Shown here: piece by piece, positions 43,292 through 52,421 of the stretch
Position numbering within the stretch: the stretch's first letter is position 1
Layout of the letters: every line of letters starts with the position of its first letter
NCBI GenBank assembly: GCA_963820075.1
Contig: CAWFYS010000020.1
Coordinates: 1 to 64,000, forward strand
DNA from: Kumtagia sp963820075
GTDB taxonomy: Bacteria; Pseudomonadota; Alphaproteobacteria; Rhizobiales; Rhizobiaceae
Direction of reading: 5' to 3'
DNA length: 64,000 bases
Notes under the pieces: model-generated
Seen by the model: only the letters and a program-made list of their open reading frames with translations
What the model was told of the DNA's origin: nothing
Databases searched by the model: none
Translations under genes and position numbers: made by a program

Positions 43292-44119
43292 ATGGTTACA
43301 TATCTCGATGCCGCCGTCGCGCCGGCCCGCAACACCGGCCAGATCAAGCTGTACGGCGAGGAAGCCTTCGCCGGAATGCGCAAGGCTTGCGCGCTGACCG
43401 CGCGATGCCTTGACGAACTCGTCGGCATGGTCGCGCCGGGCGTGACCACCGAAGCGATCGATCGCTTCGTCTTCGAGTTCGGCATGGACAATGGCGCCCT
43501 GCCCGCCACGCTGAACTATCGCGGCTACACCAAGTCGTCCTGCACTTCGATCAACCATGTCGTCTGCCATGGCATTCCCGACGCAAAGCCGATGCGCGAA
43601 GGCGATGTCGTCAACATCGACGTCACCTACATACTGGATGGGTGGCACGGTGATTCCAGCCGCATGTACCCGGTCGGCACCATCAAGCGGGCGGCCGAGC
43701 GCCTGCTCGAAGTCACGCATGAATGCCTGATGCGCGGCGTCGCGGCGGTGCGCCCCGGCGCGCGCACCGGGGCGATCGGCGCGGCCATCCAGAGCTATGC
43801 CGAGAGCGAGCGCTGTTCGGTGGTACGCGATTTCTGCGGCCATGGCGTCGGCCGGCTGTTCCACGACGCGCCAAACATCCTGCACTACGGTAACGCCAAT
43901 GAAGGCGTCGAAATGCGGCCGGGCATGATCTTCACCATCGAGCCGATGATCAATCTCGGCCGGCCGCATGTGAAAGTGCTGTCGGATGGCTGGACCGCCG
44001 TCACCCGCGATCGCTCGCTGTCGGCGCAGTACGAGCACACGGTCGGCGTGACCGCTCAAGGCTGCGAGGTCTTCACGTTCTCGCCCGCCGGCCTTGACCG
44101 CCCCGGCCTGCCGGCGTGA
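43292..44119 (+). CDS. map: type I methionine aminopeptidase
   Basis: The protein has 275 aa. Metal ligands are visible: Asp in VVNIDVTYILDGWHGDSSRM (two Asp), His in FCGHGVGRLFHDAP, Glu in IFTIEPMINLG and Glu in YEHTVGVT. It removes the N-terminal methionine from nascent proteins in the cytoplasm. A longer N terminus to 43274 is not supported. It is followed by radC, a pairing common in Rhizobiales, with repeat R2 in between. Confidence 0.95.
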   Translation: MVTYLDAAVAPARNTGQIKLYGEEAFAGMRKACALTARCLDELVGMVAPGVTTEAIDRFVFEFGMDNGALPATLNYRGYTKSSCTSINHVVCHGIPDAKPMREGDVVNIDVTYILDGWHGDSSRMYPVGTIKRAAERLLEVTHECLMRGVAAVRPGARTGAIGAAIQSYAESERCSVVRDFCGHGVGRLFHDAPNILHYGNANEGVEMRPGMIFTIEPMINLGRPHVKVLSDGWTAVTRDRSLSAQYEHTVGVTAQGCEVFTFSPAGLDRPGLPA

Positions 44120-44187
44120 GGCCGGACGTCCGTCCGATTACGGTCTGTTGAGACCTTAGAACGCTTTCTATTCCAGGCGGCTTTCTG

Positions 44188-44293
44188 CCAAAGCAAATCT
44201 GCCTATTCCGGAATCCGGCAGTCGGCCTTACCTTTTTGTTTCCGCATCGCTTTTGCCGAAAACCGCTGTCCACTTTTCGGCGCGATGCTTTAA
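44188..44293 (+). repeat. dispersed repeat R2, copy 2
   Basis: Same two-module plan as 16078-16183: AAAGCAAATCTGCCTATTCC and GGAATCCGGCAG hairpin, then CGCATCGCTTTTGCCGAAAA, CCACTTTTCGGCGCGATGC and TTTAA. It lies between map and radC, both plus strand, 47 bp before the radC start. Confidence 0.85.
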
Positions 44294-44339
44294 AGTCGCG
44301 TCTCGACCGTGACTCTCTCGGTCAAGCGTTGGGGCGGGC

Positions 44340-45080
44340 ATGGCGAACAAGGACGACGAACGCGGCTTTTTCCTTGAGCAACCGGCTGCGCTTGCGCCCA
44401 AACCGTCCAAGCCCCACCAATCCGGTCACCGCGATCGTCTTCGGCAGCGCTTTCGCACGGCCGGGCCGGCCGCGCTCGCCGAGTACGAACTTCTTGAACT
44501 GCTGCTGTTCCGCTCGATACCGCGCGCCGACACCAAGGCGCGGGCAAAGGCCCTGCTGAAGCGATTCGGCTCGCTTGCCGAAGTGCTCGGCGCGCCGGAA
44601 CATCTGCTGTGCGAGGTCGAGGATATCGGCGAGGCGGCCGCGCTCGATCTCAAGATCGTCGCCGCCGCTGCCCAATGCATGGTGCGCGGCGAGATCAAGG
44701 GCCGCGAGGTGCTTTCGTCATGGGCCCAGGTGATCGACTATTGCCGTGCGGCGATGGCATTCGAGGACCGCGAGCAGTTCCGCATCATCTTCCTGGACAA
44801 GAAGAACGCGCTCATCGCCGACGAGGTCCAGCAGACGGGAACCGTCGATCACACGCCGGTCTATCCGCGAGAGGTCGTGCGCCGCGCGCTCCAGCTGTCG
44901 GCGACCGCCATCATTCTTGTTCACAACCATCCATCGGGCGATCCGACGCCGTCGCGCGCCGACATCGAGATGACCAAGACCATCATCGCCTCGGCGAAGC
45001 CGCTCGGCATCTCCGTTCACGACCACATTATCATCGGCAAGAAGGGTCATGTCAGCATGAAGGGGCTGCTGCTGATCTGA
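44340..45080 (+). CDS. radC: RadC family JAMM-domain protein
   Basis: The protein has 246 aa. An N-terminal helix-hairpin-helix region (LAEYELLELLLFRSIPRADT) precedes the MPN/JAMM domain with the metal motif ILVHNHPSGDPTPSRADIEM and HDHIIIGKKGHVSMKGLLL. Its name comes from a mistaken link to DNA repair; its real role is uncertain. Convergent with the aldo/keto reductase gene 20 bp away. Confidence 0.93.
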   Translation: MANKDDERGFFLEQPAALAPKPSKPHQSGHRDRLRQRFRTAGPAALAEYELLELLLFRSIPRADTKARAKALLKRFGSLAEVLGAPEHLLCEVEDIGEAAALDLKIVAAAAQCMVRGEIKGREVLSSWAQVIDYCRAAMAFEDREQFRIIFLDKKNALIADEVQQTGTVDHTPVYPREVVRRALQLSATAIILVHNHPSGDPTPSRADIEMTKTIIASAKPLGISVHDHIIIGKKGHVSMKGLLLI

Positions 45081-45099
45081 CGGCCGCCCTGCAACGCCC

Positions 45100-46152
45100 T
45101 CACGGACACGGATTGCCGAAACGCTGGTGCAGATCGTCCACCGCTTTCCGCATCTCTTCCGTCCACCGGACTTCGGCGGCGGCGAGCGCCGTCTCGAGCT
45201 GCGCGATGCTTGTCGCGCCGATGATGCTCGAGGTCACGAACGGCCGGCTGAGCACGAAGGCGCCGGCAAAGAGCGCCGCATCCATGCCGAGTGATTCAGC
45301 CAGATCGGTGTAGGCTAGAATCGCGTCGGCGGCGTGCGGCGTCTCATAGCGCTGACCGCGGTTGAACAGCGTCGAGCGCGCGCCGGGCGGTCGTGCCCCA
45401 TGGTTGTATTTTCCCGAGAGGTAGCCCTGGGCGATTGGCGAATAGGCGAGCAGGCTGACGTCCTCGCGATCCGCCACTTCGGCGAGATTCACCTCGAATG
45501 TCCGGTTCACCAGATTGTAGGCGTTCTGAAGCGACGCCACGCGCGGCCCATGGCCCTGCTCGGCCGCGAACAGGAAGCGCATCACCCCCCAGGAACTTTC
45601 ATTGGACAGGCCCAAATGGCGGATCTTTCCCGACTTGACCAGATCGGCGAAGACAGCCAGCGTCTCGTGGATCGGCGTCTCGTCCTCGTCGCGGCGCGCC
45701 GGCCAGGCGTCCACACGGGTCGGATTCGATCCCCAGGGCAAACGGCGCTCGGGAAAGTGAATCTGGTAAAGATCGACATAGTCCGTTCCAAGACGGGCGA
45801 GCGACTTGTCGATCGCATCGAAAATATCGGCCCTGACCAAACGCGAAGGACGATCCCCGCGAAACCAATCCATGGCGGTGCGGCCTACCACCTTAGTTGC
45901 CAGTATGACCTTGTCGCGGTTTTTCCGGGCTTTCAGCCATGAGCCGACGATCCTCTCGGTGCTGCCTTGTGTCTCGGCTTTCGGCGGGATCGAATAGAGT
46001 TCGGCGGTGTCGAGGAAATTCACGCCGCGGGAAAAGGCCAGATCCATTTGCGCGTGGCCCTCGGCTTGCGTGTTCTGCTGGCCCCAGGTCATCGTGCCGA
46101 GGCAAATCCTCGAGACAAGCAGGTCCGTGCGGCCGACGCGACGTTTCTCCAT
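45100..46152 (-). CDS. aldo/keto reductase (Tas-type)
   Basis: The protein has 350 aa and starts MEKRRVGRTDLLVSRICLGT. Catalytic tetrad regions are visible: Asp and Tyr in VNFLDTAELYSIPPKAETQG, Lys in VILATKVVGR, His in DLYQIHFPERR. Residues ASLQNAYNLVNRTFEVNL and SIIGATSIAQLETAL (NADP-binding) match the Tas/YghZ-like subgroup. It reduces an aldehyde or ketone with NADPH; substrate unknown. It stands as a single gene with AAACGTCGC... start preceded by a moderate GGAGAAT ribosome site. Confidence 0.9.
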   Translation of the reverse strand: MEKRRVGRTDLLVSRICLGTMTWGQQNTQAEGHAQMDLAFSRGVNFLDTAELYSIPPKAETQGSTERIVGSWLKARKNRDKVILATKVVGRTAMDWFRGDRPSRLVRADIFDAIDKSLARLGTDYVDLYQIHFPERRLPWGSNPTRVDAWPARRDEDETPIHETLAVFADLVKSGKIRHLGLSNESSWGVMRFLFAAEQGHGPRVASLQNAYNLVNRTFEVNLAEVADREDVSLLAYSPIAQGYLSGKYNHGARPPGARSTLFNRGQRYETPHAADAILAYTDLAESLGMDAALFAGAFVLSRPFVTSSIIGATSIAQLETALAAAEVRWTEEMRKAVDDLHQRFGNPCP

Positions 46153-46483
46153 CGTGAAATTCTCCGGGATGATCGATGCGTGAGTGGGAAAGGGCTTTCA
46201 GCAGACTATCCCGGAAGAATGCGAATCCAAAGGCCTGACGGGCGACGCAGGGTGCCGCGGCTGGCGGCATTCGCTCGGCCGCCCCAATTGCGTCCGTGCG
46301 TTAGGATTTCAGCGCAACCGTCAGCGAAATTGAACCAATTTCTCGATATGCCCAGAGCCACCTGCGCGCTTTTGTCATAGTCCCATGGCCGGTCGCATGG
46401 CTGATTTGCATTTTGCTGCAGTGCACAATCACCAGGAATCACCTATATGCTGGCTATGGGAGGACAAACGAAGGAGCCTGATC

Positions 46484-46648
46484 ATGGGTTTCTTTACAGA
46501 ACTTTTCTCCCGTCCGCGGCCGCGCGATAGCGGCCGCGTCCGCGGCAGGCTGGCGATCATCGAATTGCTCAGCGAAACGGGCCCCACCGATACGGACATA
46601 AGGCCTGCGGATTTTCCGCGTCTGCCGCGCAAGCTCGGCGAGAGATGA
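46484..46648 (+). CDS. 54-aa hypothetical protein
   Basis: From MGFFTELFSRPRPRDSGRVR (46484) with AAGGAGCC as ribosome site. The middle reads LAIIELLSETGPTDTDIRPA and the end DFPRLPRKLGER. Amphipathic and basic, no signal or membrane span. No family recognised. It is followed at once by a terminator hairpin, which supports its being a real transcribed gene. Confidence 0.5.
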   Translation: MGFFTELFSRPRPRDSGRVRGRLAIIELLSETGPTDTDIRPADFPRLPRKLGER

Positions 46649-46657
46649 CAAGGAAAG

Positions 46658-46684
46658 GCGTCCGCCGGGTATGCCGGCGGACGC
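46658..46684. terminator. bidirectional terminator between convergent genes
   Basis: Perfect arms GCGTCCGCCGG (46658-46668) and CCGGCGGACGC (46674-46684) with a five-base loop. The left side is AAGGAAA and the right TTCCTC, giving short U-rich tails in both directions. It sits between the 54-aa gene and the DUF1993 gene stop at 46689. Confidence 0.7.
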
Positions 46685-46688
46685 TTCC

Positions 46689-47195
46689 TCAATCGCGTTT
46701 CAGGAAATCCGGTTTGCCCAGTGGAACGCCGTTATGGCGCAGGATTCCGTAGGCGGTCGTGACGTGAAAATAGAAATTCGGCAGCGCGAAATGCAGCAGA
46801 TATTGCATGCCGGTAAATGACAGATCGCGCGTCCGCCCCCTGATCTCGATTGTCCGCTCCTCGCTGCCATCAATTTCGGACGGCTTGAACGTGTCAAGCA
46901 GGTCCAGCGTGCGGATAATCCTCGCCTGAAGTTCGGAAAAGCTCGTTTCCGTATCCTCGAAGCGCACGAGTTCCCGTCCGGCCAGCCGCGACGGCGCGCC
47001 TTTGGCATGGTCGGTGGCGATCTGGACCTGCTGGGTCAGAGTAAGCATATCAGGCGCCAGCCGGGCACTCAGGAACATGGCGGGATCGATCTTGCGCTCG
47101 GCCGCATATCCCTCGGCCTTTTGCAGACAGTGCGCCAGGCCTTTAAGCCGCGCCTGGAAGACCGGCACGCTTGCCTGATACATGGACATCATCAT
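46689..47195 (-). CDS. DUF1993 family protein
   Basis: From MMMSMYQASVPVFQARLKGL (47195), preceded by GAGAGTG, the protein has 168 aa. ARLAPDMLTLTQQVQIATDH, FEDTETSFSELQARIIRTLD and ALPNFYFHVTTAYGILRHNG are hallmark stretches of DUF1993, a helical DinB-like fold. Function unknown. Longer open frame to 47396 is not supported. It is divergent from the DUF1176 gene. Confidence 0.9.
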   Translation of the reverse strand: MMMSMYQASVPVFQARLKGLAHCLQKAEGYAAERKIDPAMFLSARLAPDMLTLTQQVQIATDHAKGAPSRLAGRELVRFEDTETSFSELQARIIRTLDLLDTFKPSEIDGSEERTIEIRGRTRDLSFTGMQYLLHFALPNFYFHVTTAYGILRHNGVPLGKPDFLKRD

Positions 47196-47320
47196 TTTCA
47201 CTCTCCGATTGCGGCCTTGGCGGCCAGCTTGCAGATAGGAATGCGCAACCGCGCCGCAAGTGTCATCGCGCCGCCGCAATCCATTGCGAGTCTCGATTTT
47301 CCACCTTCCGGAGATTCGCC

Positions 47321-48367
47321 ATGCGAACGGCATGTTGGACGACGGGACTGTCGCTGCTTGCCTTGTCGGCCGGCTTTGCGCAGGCGGCCGAACCACCTGC
47401 CTATCTCGACGACAGGTCCGACGCGGCCGCGATCGTAAAGTCCTTCTACAATGCCGTCAGCCGCCGAGAATATGCGCGTGCCTGGGACTATTTCGGCGAC
47501 CAAAAGCCATCGGCGACCTTCGCGGCTTTCGTCAAGGGATACGAGAACACCGATCTCGTCCAGATCGTCACCGGCGAGCCCGGCGTCGAGGGCGCGGCGG
47601 GCAGCACCTTCTTTTCCCTCCCGGTTGCCCTTCTGGCAACCAACGCGGACAGCAGCCAGCAGGTTTTCGCGGGTTGCTACACGGCTCGCCTTGGCAACCC
47701 GCAAGCACAGGAGCCGCCGTTCCGCGGCCTGACAATCGAGCGCGCCGAGTTGAAGCCTTCCGAGCAGCCGTTCGAGGAGAAGCTGCCGGAAAAATGCGGC
47801 GACGGCCCGGCACCTGAGCCGGGGGACGCCGTGCTCGAACGGGCAAGAAAGGCCTTCGTTACTCTCCACGCACCCCAGTGTTCGGCTATCCAGCCGGACG
47901 GGAGCACCGACGCGCCCGAGACCCACACGATCATGTTCCGCCATGCGGCGAGTTCCGAAGAGGAGCCGGAGAGCGAGGCGCGGCTCTACCGCTTCTTCTG
48001 CGGAATGGGCGCGTATAATCAAAGTCACGTCTACTACCTCCACGATGAAGCCGATGGATTGCGCGAATTGCAGTTCGCCACGCCCGAACTCGACATCCGC
48101 TACGAGAACGACGACAGCGAGGGCAAGGTCGAGAGCATGACGATCATCGGCTATCAGGCGGAGGATGAATTGGTGAACTCGGAGTATGACGAGGCTACCA
48201 AATCCATCACCTCCTACGCCAAGTGGCGCGGCCTCGGCGATGCATCCTCCAGCGGAACCTGGATGTTTCGCGACGGCACCTTCACGCTGGTCAAATACGA
48301 AGTCGACGCGTCCTACGACGAAGAGATCAATCCCGAGACGGTGCTGGATTTCGATACGGGGCCGTAG
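47321..48367 (+). CDS. exported DUF1176-type protein
   Basis: From MRTACWTTGLSLLALSAGFA (47321) the protein has 348 aa, with a signal peptide ending AQA. The N-terminal half (AAAIVKSFYNAVSRREYARA) suggests an NTF2-like part, and the C-terminal half has LYRFFCGMGAYNQSHVYYLH and SSGTWMFRDGTFTLVKYEVD, as in DUF1176 periplasmic proteins. Role unknown. Starts at 47171 or 47260 are weaker. Repeat R3 follows directly after the stop. Confidence 0.75.
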   Translation: MRTACWTTGLSLLALSAGFAQAAEPPAYLDDRSDAAAIVKSFYNAVSRREYARAWDYFGDQKPSATFAAFVKGYENTDLVQIVTGEPGVEGAAGSTFFSLPVALLATNADSSQQVFAGCYTARLGNPQAQEPPFRGLTIERAELKPSEQPFEEKLPEKCGDGPAPEPGDAVLERARKAFVTLHAPQCSAIQPDGSTDAPETHTIMFRHAASSEEEPESEARLYRFFCGMGAYNQSHVYYLHDEADGLRELQFATPELDIRYENDDSEGKVESMTIIGYQAEDELVNSEYDEATKSITSYAKWRGLGDASSSGTWMFRDGTFTLVKYEVDASYDEEINPETVLDFDTGP

Positions 48368-48369
48368 AT

Positions 48370-48478
48370 CAGCGGCCCTGACCGTCTGTGCCGCCCCTCA
48401 TCGCTCTGCCGGCGAAAGCACTCATTTCCGCGACATTGCCGATTGCCGAAATCCGCGAAGAAAGCTTCCTTATCCCCC
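48370..48478 (+). repeat. dispersed repeat R3, copy 1
   Basis: Shares CAGCGGCCCT, GACCGTCTGTGCCGCCCCTC, ATCGC-CTGCCGG and then TTTCCGCGAC...GCCGA...GCGAAAT with 58929-59088. The copy lies between the DUF1176 gene and the convergent molybdopterin-related gene. It lacks the GC palindromes found inside the second copy. Confidence 0.75.
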
Positions 48479-48498
48479 GCGCGAGCGTCACTTGAACT

Positions 48499-50106
48499 TC
48501 AACCCTGCAGCACGCCGCCGGCCTCGGCCATGGCTTCGGCCGTGTCCACATCGACGCTTGCCGCAACGCCTATCTCGATATCGATGATGCCGACCGAACC
48601 GGACTCGATCACATGACGGGCGCCGACATCGCCCTGCAACCTAGCGATTTCCGGGAAGACCGAGCGCGGCAGGATGACGGGATTGCCGCGTTTGCCGCCA
48701 TGACAGGCGCGCACCACTTTCTGCCCGCCGGCCGCGACAAAGGCAGCGATCAGACGGTTCAGGTCGCTGCTGGAAATTTCCGGCATGTCTCCGAGCAGGA
48801 CCAGCACTCCGGCGGCACCGGAAGGCAGGCTTTCGACCCCCGCCTTGAGCGAACTTGCCAGCCCGCTTGCAAAATCCGGATTGTCGGCGAAATGCAGGTC
48901 GAGCCCGGCAAGCGCCGCGCGGACACGCTCGGCCTGGTGGCCGATGACCACCGTGACAGACTTCGCCTGGCTGCCCAGCGCGGTGGCTGCGACGCGCCGG
49001 ATAAGCGTCTCGCCAGCAAAGCGGGCGAGCAGCTTGTTCGGCCCTCCCATGCGGGTCGACCGGCCTGCGGCAAGCACGACCGCATGCACCGCATCGCCAT
49101 TGGCTCGCCGCAGCTCGCGCGGCTGCGGCCGGCTGGCGATCTCCATCAGCAGCCCGCCAACGCCCATGCCGGCGATGTCGCGCCCGGTGACATCGATCCC
49201 CGCGAGCAAGCGGTCGAGCACCCAGTCGAAGCCGTTCTCCTTCGGGCTGCGGGCGCAGCCCGGCGCCCCGATGACCGTCTTGCCGCCGATCCGGCCGAGC
49301 ACCATCAGGTTGCCGGGATCGACCGGCATGCCGGCGCGGATCACCTCCCCGCCGGCTGCGCGGATCGCGGCCGGAATAACATCGTCGAAGTCGCACATGG
49401 CCGACGCGCCGAAGACGACCGCCATGTCGCTGGCCGCAAGCAGATCCTTTATCGCGTCGGCCACGGCTTCCGGCGCATGGGCCACTCGCCGTTCGCCCGC
49501 AACCACGCTGCCGGATCGCTCCAGCCGCGCCTCGGTAACGCGCGTCGTCTTGGCAATCACACTGTCCTTTAGGCCCGGCAGCACGGTGTGAACGATGCCG
49601 ACACGGCGCGCGGCGAACGGATGCACCTCGAAAAGCGTGCCTTTCGCCAGTATGCCGACCGCCGCGGCGACTAGCCCTTCGGCAACCGCGAAGGGGATGA
49701 TCTTGACTGTCGCGACCATTTGTCCGCGTGCGACGGTGGCCTTGTCGGCGAGCGTTGCGATGGTAATCGCCGGATCGACCGCGTTGATGGCATTGATCTT
49801 TCCGGCATCGACAATGAAGACGCCCGCAGCCGCCGCGTGCAAATTGACGCGGCCGGTGGCGGGCGGCTTCACCTCGACATTGAGCGCGACGATTGCCTCG
49901 GCAATGCGCGTGGCTGCCTCGTTCTCGTCGAGGTCGCCGGTCTCGAGAACGGCTGCCACCACCTCCTCGATGCCGGCCTAACGAAAAACGCCGATGTCTC
50001 CGGCGCTCACCCGGTGCGCCTTGGGAAACCGGCGCTCGCCGGCCTTGACGGCGTGGGCCAGCAATGCGCCCTCGGCATCCTTGACCGGGACCGGACCGAA
50101 CCTCAC
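48499..50106 (-). pseudogene. molybdopterin-binding / MobA-like nucleotidyltransferase fusion with one in-frame TAG
   Basis: GTG 50106 shares GTGA with the upstream xdhC stop and reads RFGPVPVKDAEGALLAHAVK, RRFPKAHRVSAGDIGVFR, then TAG at 49980-49978, then AGIEEVVAAVLETGDLDENE in the same frame. The rest has a MoCF-type domain (DMAVVFGASAMCDFDDVIPA, KTVIGAPGCARSPKENGFDW) and a C-terminal MobA-like domain from about residue 335 (AVVLAAGRSTRMGGPNKLLA, VLVLLGDMPEISSSDLNRLI). Such fusions modify molybdopterin for CO-dehydrogenase-like enzymes. Total 535 codons. A C to T change from CAG would explain the stop; a shorter protein from GTG 49962 (487 aa) could still be made. Confidence 0.8.
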
Positions 50107-50807
50107 GCCGCCGTCTCCACCTGGGCCAGCCCGCGCGTTCGCAGCGCCAGGATGATTTGCGCCAGTATGGCGACTGCGATCTCGGCCGGGCTGGTCGCGC
50201 CTATGGCGAGGCCGATAGGCGCGTGGATGCAGGCGATCCGTTCGGACGTGACGCCCATCGCCTGCAGCCGCTCGACACGGCGGGCATGGGTTTTGCGGCT
50301 GCCAAGCGCTCCGACATAGAAGCAGCCGGCGTCGAGCGCGGCCTTCAGCGCAAAATCATCGATCTTCGGATCGTGGGTGACAGCCGCCAGCGCGGTGTAG
50401 GCATCGAGCGGCCGCGCTTTCAGCACCGGCTCCGGCCAGTCGGCATGGAGCGCCGCGTCCGGAAAGCGCTCGGCGCTTGCGAATGCGGTACGCGGATCGA
50501 TGATTTCCATGTCGAAGCCCGCGACCCTCGCCATCGGCGCCAGCGCCTGGCTGATATGGACGGCTCCGATCACCACCAGGCGCGACGGCGGCAGGCTGAC
50601 ATTGAGAAAATAGGAAACGCCGTCCGCCTGAACCGTGCCGGAAATGCCGGTGCGAAACGCCTTCTTCACCGCCTCGCCCAACTCGCCCTCGACCTTGTCG
50701 ACCTCACGGATGACGCGCTCCGTGCTGCTTCCAAGGTCAGTGATGAGGATCGCCGCCCGCCGGGCCCGGCGCTCGGCGTTGATGGCTTTCAGCGACAACG
50801 GATCCAT
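50103..50807 (-). CDS. XdhC family protein (Rossmann domain)
   Basis: The protein has 234 aa and begins MDPLSLKAINAERRARRAAI. The C-terminal NAD-like fold has RLVVIGAVHISQALAPMARV, MEIIDPRTAFASAERFPDAA, AAVTHDPKIDDFALKAAL and YVGALGSRKTHARRVERLQA, ending with GLAIGATSPAEIAVAILAQI. These proteins help insert the sulfurated molybdenum cofactor into xanthine dehydrogenase or CODH-like hydroxylases. Three bases separate it from the preceding CoxI-type gene, so the two halves probably act together. Confidence 0.9.
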   Translation of the reverse strand: MDPLSLKAINAERRARRAAILITDLGSSTERVIREVDKVEGELGEAVKKAFRTGISGTVQADGVSYFLNVSLPPSRLVVIGAVHISQALAPMARVAGFDMEIIDPRTAFASAERFPDAALHADWPEPVLKARPLDAYTALAAVTHDPKIDDFALKAALDAGCFYVGALGSRKTHARRVERLQAMGVTSERIACIHAPIGLAIGATSPAEIAVAILAQIILALRTRGLAQVETAA

Positions 50808-50810
50808 GTC

Positions 50811-51146
50811 TCAGCCCAGCTTCTCGACATAGACCTTTATGCGGCCGCCGCAGGAGAGCCCTACCCGCCACGCCGTTTCATCGGCGACGCCGAATTCCAG
50901 CATGCGCGGCTTGCCGTCGCCAAGAACGTCCATCGCCTCGGCGACGACCGCCCCCTCGACGCAGCCGCCCGAGACCGAGCCGTGGAAATTGCCGTCCGCG
51001 TCGATCACCAGATGGCTGCCGACGGGTCGCGGCGCCGAACCCCAAGTCTCGACCACGGTGGCGACCGCCACGTCGCGGCCGTTTTCCACCCACTCCTCGG
51101 CAATGGCCAGCGGGTCCAGCTTTTCGTCCAGATGGGATGCGGACAT
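50811..51146 (-). CDS. XdhC/CoxI N-terminal-domain protein
   Basis: From MSASHLDEKLDPLAIAEEWV (51146; GAGGAGACG ribosome site) the protein has 111 aa. VAVATVVETWGSAPRPVGSH, GNFHGSVSGGCVEGAVVAEA and GLSCGGRIKVYVEKLG are the conserved stretches, with Cys in GGC and SCGG that likely hold the cofactor sulfur or metal. In many genomes this domain is fused to the Rossmann part; here the genes are split but adjacent. Confidence 0.9.
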   Translation of the reverse strand: MSASHLDEKLDPLAIAEEWVENGRDVAVATVVETWGSAPRPVGSHLVIDADGNFHGSVSGGCVEGAVVAEAMDVLGDGKPRMLEFGVADETAWRVGLSCGGRIKVYVEKLG

Positions 51147-51168
51147 GATCGTCTCCTCGTCTGCCATT

Positions 51169-52410
51169 TCAGGCAATTCTCCGGTCGGTCGCCTTCAGCA
51201 ACCGGAGCGGATCGACACCGGCCCGCGCCCGCTCGCCCAGCGAAACGCAAAGGTCGGCCAGCGCGTTGAGATTATGGACCGGCCGCAGCTCGTCGACATG
51301 CGGAAGCATGGCGCGCACGCCGCGCGCGCGCGCCTCGAATCCGTCGAACCTCAACAGCGGATTGAGCCAGATCAGCCGGCGGCATGATTTGCGCAACCGC
51401 TCCATCTCGGCTTCGAGCCCGGCAACCTCGTCGCGCTCCAGCCCGTCGGTGATGAGCAGCACAACCGCGCCCTGCCCGAGCACGCGCCGCGACCACTGCC
51501 GATTGAACGCGTGCAGCGTGTCGCCGATGCGCGTGCCGCCGGACCAGTCCTTCACAGCGGCCGAGCAGTCGGCCAGTGCGGCGTCGGGATCGCGATGGCG
51601 CATCTGGCGCGTGATGTTGGTCAGCCGCGTGCCGAAGACGAAGGCATGGACGCGCCGCCGCTTTTCCGTCAGCGCATGCAGGAAATGCAGGAAAATGCGC
51701 GTATACTGGCTCATCGAGCCGGAAATGTCGGCAAGCACGACCAGCGGCGGATGCACTTGGCGCGGCGAGCGGAATTTCGGCAGGATCAGCTCGCCCCCGG
51801 TGCGCGCCGACGAGCGCATCATGGCGCGCGGATCGACCTTGCGGCCGCGCGGATCGGCGCGGAAGCGACGGGTAGCTACAAGGTCGAATGGCAGGCGCAG
51901 AGCCGCGATCTCGCGCCGCGCCTCGCTCAACTCCGCCGCCGACATCTGGGCGAAGTCCTTGCCGCGCAAGACCTCGTTGCCGGACACGGTAAAGCGCGCA
52001 TCGACTTCGATCTCCGGGATTTCGCGTGGCGGCTCAGCCTTGCGGTGGCCTTCGAACATCGCCTGGCTGACGCGGTTTTCGGCGGCGCGCGGCTTCTGCC
52101 TCTCCCGCTTGTCCACGGCAGCCGGCGAAAACATGGCCAGCAGCTTCTCGATCAGCTCGCGCGACTTCCAGAACAGCCGGAACGCCTCGTCGAAGACCTG
52201 ATGATCCTCATGGCGCGTCACCAGCACGGCATGCAGCGTCCAGTAGAAATCGTCGCGGCTGCCGATGCCGGCCGCCAGCACGGCCTCGATCGCGTCCTTC
52301 ACCGAGGCCGGTCCGACGCGCATGCCGGCTTTGCGCAGCGTCCGCGCGAAATAGACGATGTTATCGGCCAGGCGACCGTCGGGACGCGCATTGACCGCCG
52401 CGGAAGTCAT
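51169..52410 (-). CDS. CoxE-like VWA domain protein
   Basis: The protein has 413 aa. Its N-terminal helical region includes FARTLRKAGMRVGPASVKDA and FRLFWKSRELIEKLL. The VWA domain has the metal-ion site in PPLVVLADISGSMSQYTRIF, with Thr in SGGTRIGDTLHAFNRQW and Asp in LLITDGLERDEV. It works with the MoxR ATPase encoded upstream to mature a molybdenum hydroxylase, as CoxD and CoxE do for CO dehydrogenase. The spacing to moxR is 11 bp. Confidence 0.9.
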   Translation of the reverse strand: MTSAAVNARPDGRLADNIVYFARTLRKAGMRVGPASVKDAIEAVLAAGIGSRDDFYWTLHAVLVTRHEDHQVFDEAFRLFWKSRELIEKLLAMFSPAAVDKRERQKPRAAENRVSQAMFEGHRKAEPPREIPEIEVDARFTVSGNEVLRGKDFAQMSAAELSEARREIAALRLPFDLVATRRFRADPRGRKVDPRAMMRSSARTGGELILPKFRSPRQVHPPLVVLADISGSMSQYTRIFLHFLHALTEKRRRVHAFVFGTRLTNITRQMRHRDPDAALADCSAAVKDWSGGTRIGDTLHAFNRQWSRRVLGQGAVVLLITDGLERDEVAGLEAEMERLRKSCRRLIWLNPLLRFDGFEARARGVRAMLPHVDELRPVHNLNALADLCVSLGERARAGVDPLRLLKATDRRIA

Positions 52411-52421
52411 GCATGACGCTC

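Noticed and set aside
47198..48043. 281-aa minus-strand frame opposite the DUF1176 gene
   Set aside because: Shadow of the plus-strand gene, which has a signal peptide and family motifs; the minus frame has neither.
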